A DNA stretch of 36,868 nt from Promicromonospora citrea (GTDB lineage: Bacteria > Actinomycetota > Actinomycetes > Actinomycetales > Cellulomonadaceae): NCBI RefSeq assembly GCF_013004695.1, contig NZ_JABEMG010000035.1, positions 1 to 36,868 on the forward strand, given 5' to 3'. Below, piece by piece: positions 32,190 through 36,868 of this stretch. A program made the position numbers and the translations under genes. The notes below the pieces were generated by a model, which worked only from the letters and a program-made list of their open reading frames with translations, searched no databases and was not told the DNA's origin. Within the stretch, counting starts at the first letter, position 1. Every line of letters begins with the position of its first letter.

Positions 32190-32992
32190 TGACGCGGGTG
32201 CTGCTGGTCGACGACCAGGCCCTCGTGCGCTCGGGCTTCTCCCTCATCCTCTCGGTGGAGGACGACATCGAGGTGGTCGGCGAGGCGGGCGACGGTGCCG
32301 CCGCCATCGAGCTGACGCGGCAGCTGCGGCCGGACATCGTGCTCATGGACGTGCAGATGCCGGTCATGGACGGCATCGAGGCCACGCGCCGCATCGTCGC
32401 GGAGGACCTCGCCACGGTGCTCGTGCTGACCACGTTCGACCACGACGAGTACGTGTTCGACGGGCTCGCGGCCGGGGCCTCCGGGTTCCTGCTGAAGAAC
32501 TCCGACCCGGAGCACCTCGTGGAGGCCGTGCGCACCGTCGCGGCGGGGCACGCCCTGCTCGCGCCGCAGATCACCCGGCGCGTGATCGAGCAGATGGTGG
32601 CGGGCGAGCAGGCGGCGGGGCAGGAACGGGACGGCGCGCGCGGCGGCGACGGCGGCGAGGCACCCCGCACGCTGCCCGGCGCCGACGGTCACCGCGGCGG
32701 CCCGGGCGCCGGTGGTGCGGGGGCCGCTGGTGCGGGCGCCGGTGGTGGTTCGAGCAGCACCGGCGGCGCTGCCGCTGCGCCCGACCTGCCACCGGGGCTC
32801 GGTCTGCTCACCCCGCGCGAGCGCGAGGTGCTCGAGCTCGTGGGCACGGGGCTGTCCAACGCGGAGATCGCCTCGACGCTGTACCTCGGCGAGGCGACCG
32901 TGAAGACCCACGTGTCCAACGTGCTCAGCAAGCTCCACCTGCGCGACCGCGTCCAGGCCGTCGTGCTGGCCCACCGCGCCAACCTGGTCTGA
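32189..32992 (+). CDS. NarL/LuxR-type response regulator with an unusual Gly/Ala-rich linker
   Basis: A 267-residue partner of the kinase. The ATG at 32189 is preferred to the overlapping GTG at 32186; GAGGTGG lies upstream. The receiver domain (1-125) has Asp9/Asp10 (VDDQ), phospho-acceptor Asp54 (LMDVQMPVMDG), Thr81/82 and Lys103. The LuxR helix-turn-helix is at about 204-265 (LTPREREVLELVGTGLSNAEI, then EATVKTHVSNVLSKL). Between them is a roughly 60-residue linker (141-203) of Gly, Ala, Asp and Ser, much longer than the usual 15-25. It is probably flexible, freeing the DNA-binding domain. Confidence 0.93.
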   Translation: MTRVLLVDDQALVRSGFSLILSVEDDIEVVGEAGDGAAAIELTRQLRPDIVLMDVQMPVMDGIEATRRIVAEDLATVLVLTTFDHDEYVFDGLAAGASGFLLKNSDPEHLVEAVRTVAAGHALLAPQITRRVIEQMVAGEQAAGQERDGARGGDGGEAPRTLPGADGHRGGPGAGGAGAAGAGAGGGSSSTGGAAAAPDLPPGLGLLTPREREVLELVGTGLSNAEIASTLYLGEATVKTHVSNVLSKLHLRDRVQAVVLAHRANLV

Positions 32993-33029
32993 GGCGCGCT
33001 GCGCTCTGCCTGCTGCGCTCCGCCCTCCG

Positions 33030-33082
33030 TTCCGTGCCCTCTGTTCCGTGCACTCTGTGTCCATGTGCGGCCCATGTGCGGC
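33030..33082 (+). repeat. Two adjacent short tandem duplications
   Basis: TTCCGTGCCCTCTG (33030-33043) is followed at once by TTCCGTGCACTCTG (33044-33057), one mismatch in 14. Then CCATGTGCGGC occurs twice without a gap (33061-33071 and 33072-33082), identical. Such clustering suggests slippage or an element edge. Confidence 0.85.
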
Positions 33083-33105
33083 ACTCCGTGCACGCACAAC
33101 CGCGA

Positions 33106-33169
33106 TGTTCGGTCGGATGGCGCGAGATCGGTCGGTCAAAGAACCGAACTCGTGCCATCCGACCGAATA
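33106..33169. repeat. 64-base hairpin with 21-base arms (possible extragenic palindrome)
   Basis: The arm at 33106-33126 pairs with 33149-33169. The core TTCGGTCGGATGGC (33108-33121) and GCCATCCGACCGAA (33154-33167) is perfect, and the remaining positions pair with two G-T wobbles. Inside, TCGGT (33128-33132) pairs with ACCGA (33143-33147). It is much longer than the other terminators here and has no T-tract. It could be a terminator, a REP/MITE-like element or a protein-binding site. Confidence 0.75.
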
Positions 33170-33217
33170 CCCGGCTGTGCGCGGAACAAGGGACCGAAGG
33201 CAGCGCAAGACCAGCCA

Positions 33218-33273
33218 GGAATGCACCGGAAGAATGCACGCATTCCACCGGTCTGACCGATTTTCAGGATCGG
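33218..33273. repeat. Overlapping inverted repeats that can form alternative hairpins
   Basis: GGAATGC (33218-33224) and GAATGC (33232-33237) can each pair with the same GCATTC(C) at 33240-33246, so the two stems exclude each other. ACCGG (33225-33229) can pair with CCGGT (33248-33252). CCGAT (33257-33261) pairs with ATCGG (33269-33273). Confidence 0.5.
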
Positions 33274-33294
33274 CAGAATGGAGAAAGGAAAGAC

Positions 33295-33996
33295 CTACGC
33301 CGGGGTGCTCGCCGACGGTTCCGGCGTCGGGTCGCCTGCCGGCGGGTCGGACGGCTCCGGGCTCGGGTCAGGAGTCGGCTCGGGGCTCGGGTCCGGGGTG
33401 CTCGGCTCGGGGCTGGGCTCGGGCGTCGGCGTCGGGTCCTCGGCCGGCGGGTCGCTCGGCGTCGGCTCGGGCGTCGGCGTCGGATCCTCCGGCGAGGGGG
33501 TCGGCGTCGGGGTCGGCGACGGGTCGTCGGGGGAGGGCGTCGGCGTCGGGCTCGGCGCGGGCGACTGGCTGGGCGGCGTCGTCGGCCGCACCGGGGTCGG
33601 GCTCGTCGACGGCGGCTGCGTCGGCCGGTTCGTGGCCGGTGCTCCGCCGAGGCCCGGTAGCGGCGTGTGGGTGTACGAGCTGTCCGGCGTCGCGGGCCGG
33701 TCGGCCATGTGCCGCGGCACGTAGTCGTTCGACGGCGGCGGCGTGTAGGTGAACGGGCTCGGCCGGGTCTCCGGGCCGGGGCGCACGTCGACGGTGCCCT
33801 GCTCCCCCGTGTTCATGCCCGGGTCGCGCTTGACCAGGGTCGGCGGCATGCCGAGCAGCGCGTCGGCCTCTGTCGCGGAACCGGTGGTCTCCCGGTCCTG
33901 CGCCTGCCCGGACGGCTGCACGGCGACGGCCCCCACGATCCCGGCCGTCAGCACCATGGCCGCGGCTGTTCCTGTGACGATCAGACGGTTGCGCAC
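33295..33996 (-). CDS. Secreted or membrane-anchored Pro/Thr/Ser/Glu-rich protein
   Basis: A 233-residue protein. The GTG at 33996 follows GGGGGAG and opens a hydrophobic segment (LIVTGTAAAMVLTAGIVGAV) that is a signal peptide or membrane anchor. Residues 30-110 are a short polar region without a known domain (PPTLVKRDPGMNTGEQGTVD, PPPSNDYVPRHMADRPATPD). From about 115 to the end it is low-complexity Pro with Thr, Ser, Glu and Asp (PTPTPSPDDPSPTPTP), an extended wall-spanning or linker-type tail. There is no LPxTG, catalytic motif or recognised family. A good promoter (34116-34143) lies upstream. Confidence 0.75.
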   Translation of the reverse strand: MRNRLIVTGTAAAMVLTAGIVGAVAVQPSGQAQDRETTGSATEADALLGMPPTLVKRDPGMNTGEQGTVDVRPGPETRPSPFTYTPPPSNDYVPRHMADRPATPDSSYTHTPLPGLGGAPATNRPTQPPSTSPTPVRPTTPPSQSPAPSPTPTPSPDDPSPTPTPTPSPEDPTPTPEPTPSDPPAEDPTPTPEPSPEPSTPDPSPEPTPDPSPEPSDPPAGDPTPEPSASTPA

Positions 33997-34115
33997 GCTT
34001 GACTCCCCCTGCGGGTCCAGATACTGCGAGGCGCCCTCCGGAGCAGTGCTCGGTTCTCCGTGGACAGCTGATGAGCATTCGGCGCCGCACAGTTCTCTGC
34101 GACGTTCCGCTCGGG

Positions 34116-34143
34116 ACAATACGTGGCAGAACGACTTCGGCAA
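34116..34143 (-). promoter_or_regulatory. Promoter of the Pro-rich protein gene
   Basis: On the minus strand TTGCCG (complement of 34138-34143) and TATTGT (complement of 34116-34121) are 16 bases apart, the best -35/-10 pair in the window. The spacing and hexamers fit a primary sigma factor promoter. Confidence 0.6.
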
Positions 34144-34290
34144 CTGGGGCGTGTAATACCTGGCCATGACGCAGAAAGAAGGGCACCCGCCGTGCACATT
34201 CCGACATTTCTCCGGCCTTCTCGAGAGTCCCCCTCGCCAGGCGGAGACCCGGTCCGCCTCGCGGCGGATCCCCGCCGCGTCGGCGCGACC

Positions 34291-34296
34291 TAGCGT
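34291..34296 (+). promoter_or_regulatory. -10 box seven bases before the ABC ATPase ATG (leaderless)
   Basis: TAGCGT ends seven bases before the ATG at 34304 and no ribosome binding site is present, as expected for a leaderless mRNA. Confidence 0.55.
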
Positions 34297-34303
34297 TGGC
34301 GCC

Positions 34304-35203
34304 ATGAGCGATCTGGAGGTGCGGGACCTGACCCGCGTGTTCGCCTCGGGCGGCACGTCCCGGCGAGCGGTCGACGGCATCAGCTTCACGGCGGCGTCGG
34401 GCCTGCTCACGGGCTTCGTCGGCGGCAACGGCGCAGGCAAGACGACGACCATGCGCATGATCATGGGCGTCCTGGCGATCACCGAGGGCGAGGTGCTGTT
34501 CGACGGCGCCCCCGTCACCCGGGCGGACCGCCGCCAGTTCGGGTACATGCCGGAGGAGCGCGGCCTCTACCCGAAGCAGCCGGTGCTCGACCAGCTCGTC
34601 TACCTGGCCCGGCTGCGCGGCGTCGCGGCAGGCGCCGCCCGCCGCGAGGTGCTCGAGCACCTCGACCGGCTGGGGCTCGCCGACCGCGGCAAGGAGCACG
34701 TCGAGAAGCTCTCCCTGGGCAACCAGCAGCGCGTGCAGATCGTCGCGGCCCTCATGGGGCAGCCCAAGGCGCTCGTCCTCGACGAGCCGTTCAGCGGGCT
34801 CGACCCCGCGGCCGTCGACGCCATGGGCGACCTGCTGCGCGAGCACACCCGCCGGGGCGTCCCCGTGCTGTTCAGCTCGCACCAGCTCGACCTCGTCGAG
34901 CGGCTGTGCGAGCGGCTCGTCATCCTCGGCGGCGGCACCGTGCTCGCCGGGGGAACGCCCGACGAGCTGCGCTCCCAGGGCACCCTGCGGCACCGCCTCG
35001 TCCTCTCGGGCGACGCAGGGTTCGTCCGGGCCGTCCCGGGGGTGCGCGCCGTCGACGTCGACGGCCCGTCAGCGCTCCTCGAGCTCGACGACGACGCGGC
35101 CGCCGCCCGCCTGCTGTCCGCCGCCCTGGAACGCGGCTCCGTCCACGAGTTCTCCCCCGTCCGGCCCACGCTGGCCCAGATCTACCGTGAGGTGACGGCA
35201 TGA
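34304..35203 (+). CDS. ABC exporter ATP-binding protein, NatA type
   Basis: A 299-residue ATPase. Motifs are the Walker A GGNGAGKTT (about 43-51), a Q-loop region FGYMPEERGLYPKQ, the signature LSLGNQQRVQIVAAL, the Walker B LVLDEPFSGLDP and the H-loop SSHQLD. The C-terminal 80 residues form a DUF4162-like domain (HRLVLSGDAGFVRAVPG). The ATG at 34304 gives the family N-terminus SDLEVRDLTRVF; an in-frame ATG at 34166 adds 46 unsupported residues. It is coupled to the permease by ATGA at 35200-35203. The substrate is unknown; sodium or small toxic compounds are typical for NatAB relatives. Confidence 0.94.
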   Translation: MSDLEVRDLTRVFASGGTSRRAVDGISFTAASGLLTGFVGGNGAGKTTTMRMIMGVLAITEGEVLFDGAPVTRADRRQFGYMPEERGLYPKQPVLDQLVYLARLRGVAAGAARREVLEHLDRLGLADRGKEHVEKLSLGNQQRVQIVAALMGQPKALVLDEPFSGLDPAAVDAMGDLLREHTRRGVPVLFSSHQLDLVERLCERLVILGGGTVLAGGTPDELRSQGTLRHRLVLSGDAGFVRAVPGVRAVDVDGPSALLELDDDAAAARLLSAALERGSVHEFSPVRPTLAQIYREVTA

Positions 35204-36432
35204 GTGCCAACCCAGAGACCGGCGCCGTCCGCAACGCCTGGATGCTCGTCGCGACGCGCGAGATCGTCGTGCGCGCGCTCAACAAGGGCTTCCTCGTCGG
35301 CCTCCTCGTCACCGTCGTCTTCGTCGCGGGGATCATCGCCTTCACCTCCTACATGGGCAACCGCACCGAGTCCTTCGACGTCGCCGTCGTCGCGGGCGAC
35401 GAGTCCGCCGCCACCGCGCTCGAGGCGGCGGCGGACGGGCGCGGGGGCGTGCCGTCGGACGACAAGGTCGAGCTCACCGTGGTGCGCGTCGCGGACGCGG
35501 AGGCGGCCCGCGCGGCTCTCGTCGACGAGTCCGCCGACGCCTGGCTCAGCTCCGGCACGCCGGAGGACGCCGGCTGGACGCTCTCCGGGTGGCGCGAGCC
35601 CGACGGCACGCTCGTGAGCCTCCTGGGCACGTCCGTCCGCGACCAGGTGCTCGCCGCCCGCGCGGCCGGCGCCGGGACCAGCATGTCCGCGCTCACCGAG
35701 GGCAGCGAGGTCGCCACCGAGCGCCTCGACGGCAACCCGGTCGACCCCCAGGTCGTCTTCCTCGCCGGGTTCGTGCTCGCGTTCCTGTTCTTCATGGGCG
35801 CCGTCGGCTCCGGCTCGATGATCGCGGGCAGCGTGATCGAGGAGAAGCAGTCCCGGCTGGTGGAGATCATCGCCACCGCTGTGCCGCTGCGCCAGCTCCT
35901 GGCCGGCAAGATCATCGGCAGCTCCGTGATCGCCCTCGGGCAGAACGTCGTGCTCGCCGCCGTCGGCCTCGTGGGGCTGTCCTTCACCGACCTGTCGGCC
36001 GTGCTGCCGTCGATGACGGCCAGCATGCTGTGGTTCGTCGCGTTCTTCACCGTCGGCTTCGTGGCGGTCGCGGCGCTCTACGCCGTCGCCGGGTCCCTCG
36101 CGTCGCGCACCGAGGACCTCCAGTACACGACCAGCCCGCTGATGATGCTGCTCATGGGCGTCTACATCGTCACCTTCGCGGCCGACGGCACCCTCGAACG
36201 CGTGCTGTCCTACGTCCCGCCCGCCTCCATCGTGTCGATGCCCGTCCGGGTGCTCGCCGGTGACGCCGCCTGGTGGGAGCCGCTCCTCTCGCTCGCGATC
36301 CTCCTGGTGGCGACGGTCGGCGCGGTGCTGCTCGGCGAGCGGGCCTACCGCGGGGCGCTCATGCAGACCGGCGGGCGGGTCACCTGGCGCTCGGCCATGG
36401 CGGCGGAGCGGGGCACTACCCTCGGGGCGTGA
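35200..36432 (+). CDS. ABC exporter permease, NatB/ABC-2 type
   Basis: A 410-residue membrane protein. The first helix is at about 28-48, then an extracytoplasmic loop of about 130 residues (TESFDVAVVAGDES to ERLDGNPVDPQ), then five C-terminal helices. The conserved cytoplasmic segment EEKQSRLVEIIATAVPLRQLLAGK just after the second helix marks the NatB/ABC2_membrane_3 family. The start overlaps the ATPase stop. Its own TGA (36430-36432) overlaps the GTG of the next gene. Confidence 0.92.
   Translation: MSANPETGAVRNAWMLVATREIVVRALNKGFLVGLLVTVVFVAGIIAFTSYMGNRTESFDVAVVAGDESAATALEAAADGRGGVPSDDKVELTVVRVADAEAARAALVDESADAWLSSGTPEDAGWTLSGWREPDGTLVSLLGTSVRDQVLAARAAGAGTSMSALTEGSEVATERLDGNPVDPQVVFLAGFVLAFLFFMGAVGSGSMIAGSVIEEKQSRLVEIIATAVPLRQLLAGKIIGSSVIALGQNVVLAAVGLVGLSFTDLSAVLPSMTASMLWFVAFFTVGFVAVAALYAVAGSLASRTEDLQYTTSPLMMLLMGVYIVTFAADGTLERVLSYVPPASIVSMPVRVLAGDAAWWEPLLSLAILLVATVGAVLLGERAYRGALMQTGGRVTWRSAMAAERGTTLGA
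36417..36422 (+). promoter_or_regulatory. -10-like box six bases before the last GTG
   Basis: TACCCT lies inside the end of the permease gene, six bases before the GTG at 36429. It could give a leaderless transcript of the last gene in addition to readthrough from the ABC operon. Confidence 0.35.
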
Positions 36433-36868
36433 CCGAACGCACCCAGCACGACGACGCGCCCGGGAGCCCCGACCCCGAGAAGGTGCACACGTTCGACCTG
36501 ATCGACGAGGTCCCGGGCGTGTCCGACGGCGCGCCCACCCCGGACGACCGGGCCCGCTTCGAGTCGAGCTTCGCGCTCGGCGACGACGAGACGCTGGCCG
36601 GCGCGGTGGCCGACCTCGACCGCGTCCGCGCCGAGCTCCTCGACCGCTGGCACGCCACCGACCCGGGCGGCGACGCCCTCGAGCCCCCGGCGCCGTGGTT
36701 CGGCCGGACGGAGCCGACGCCGTCCGTCGAGCGCTACCGGATGGTCCACCTCGTCACCGAGGTCGCCCGGCACGCGGGCCACGCCGACATCGTCCGCGAG
36801 CAGCTGGACGGCGCGAGCAGCACCTCGCTGCTGGCCGCCGTCGAGGGCTGGCCGGCGAACGACTTCGT
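36429..36868 (+). CDS. DinB/DUF664-like protein, partial (runs off the right edge)
   Basis: The first 146 codons of a gene overlapping the ABC permease stop (GTGA). The segment HLVTEVARHAGHADIVREQL (about residues 102-121) is the hallmark helix of DUF664/DinB-like (mycothiol-dependent enzyme) proteins, with two of the metal-binding His residues. Upstream of it, RFESSFALGDDETLAGAVAD matches the middle of the family. The usual N-terminal helix with the first His and the HLxxVExxW motif is not seen; instead there is a polar segment (MTERTQHDDAPGSPDPEK). Either this is a variant lacking helix 1 or the family assignment covers only part of it. Mycothiol use would fit the presence of ino1. Confidence 0.6.
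   Translation, partial: MTERTQHDDAPGSPDPEKVHTFDLIDEVPGVSDGAPTPDDRARFESSFALGDDETLAGAVADLDRVRAELLDRWHATDPGGDALEPPAPWFGRTEPTPSVERYRMVHLVTEVARHAGHADIVREQLDGASSTSLLAAVEGWPANDF

Larger units (their letters stand above)
32993..33294. other. 302-base gene-free region with tandem microrepeats and hairpins
   Basis: No gene is supported. The composition is less GC-rich than neighbours and no codon bias is visible in any frame. It holds two tandem microrepeats (33030-33057 and 33061-33082), a 64-base hairpin (33106-33169) and a cluster of smaller overlapping inverted repeats (33218-33273). It lies between the stop of the response regulator and the stop of the convergent Pro-rich protein gene. Confidence 0.7.
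33997..34303. other. 307-base region between divergent genes
   Basis: No gene is supported. It contains the minus-strand promoter of the Pro-rich protein (34116-34143) with a leader of about 110 bases, and on the plus strand the -10 of the ABC exporter (34291-34296). The stretch 34000-34200 is less GC-rich than coding DNA. Confidence 0.6.

Noticed and set aside
33030-33082. CRISPR-like repeat
   Set aside because: The units are only 11-14 bases, duplicated twice each and without spacers, and no cas gene is nearby.
33048-33752. Plus-strand frames covering the repeat-rich gap and the Pro-rich gene
   Set aside because: Similar peptides appear on both strands only because of the palindrome, and the Gly/Ser run is the reverse reading of Pro-rich codons. 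No start has a ribosome binding site.
1-36868. tRNA or rRNA genes, insertion sequences, prophage or toxin-antitoxin pairs
   Set aside because: No cloverleaf with a TTCRA-type T-loop, no transposase motif and no phage structural gene was recognised when reading both strands by eye. A tRNAscan or ISfinder search would be needed to exclude them fully.

Overview
High-GC chromosomal DNA from an actinobacterium. The signs are very strong third-position G/C bias, frequent GTG starts, TAnnnT -10 boxes lying directly before start codons (leaderless genes), an inositol-3-phosphate synthase, and the order ino1 - PadR regulator - class A PBP - rpsF - ssb - rpsR - rplI. That order matches the ino1-ponA1-rpsF neighbourhood I know from Mycobacterium tuberculosis. 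Protein style (subtilase with many accessory domains, Pro/Ser/Thr tails) suggests Micrococcales, perhaps Cellulomonadaceae or Promicromonosporaceae; this placement is inference.

Layout. 1-200: 5' end of an unrecognised minus-strand gene. 600-4718: large secreted subtilisin-like protease. 4911-6643: padR-ino1 operon (minus) with a near-perfect operator palindrome in its promoter region. 6932-12217: two tandem paralogous class A penicillin-binding proteins, each with two PASTA-type domains. 12404-14136: rpsF-ssb-rpsR-rplI, preceded by a leader that can pair with the rpsF ribosome binding site. 14277-20159: a glycoside import and hydrolysis locus, with a GH63-type hydrolase divergent from a lipoprotein binding protein, two permeases and a ROK-type regulator. 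20374-22929: an 851-residue protein made almost wholly of Leu/Gly heptads between two membrane helices. 22988-26249: DUF305 lipoprotein, LVIVD-repeat secreted protein and a second, membrane-anchored DUF305 protein. 26256-29667: CPBP-like membrane protein, then cstA with ybdD. 29713-30528: zinc-ribbon plus metallo-beta-lactamase-fold protein. 30705-32992: NarL-type two-component system. 32993-33294: gene-free stretch with a long hairpin and tandem microrepeats. 33295-33996: secreted Pro-rich protein. 34304-36432: NatA/NatB-type ABC exporter, overlapping a partial DinB/DUF664-like gene at the right edge.

The left third is conserved housekeeping (cell wall synthesis, inositol for phosphatidylinositol and mycothiol, ribosome and replication). 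From about 14 kb onward the content is accessory: sugar scavenging, envelope proteins, pyruvate/peptide uptake and export. No tRNA, rRNA, insertion sequence or CRISPR array was recognised. The most unusual items are the heptad-repeat envelope protein, the DUF305-LVIVD-DUF305 cluster with its Cys/His-rich beta-propeller candidate, the structured repeat-rich element at 33.0-33.3 kb, and the tandem PBP duplication.
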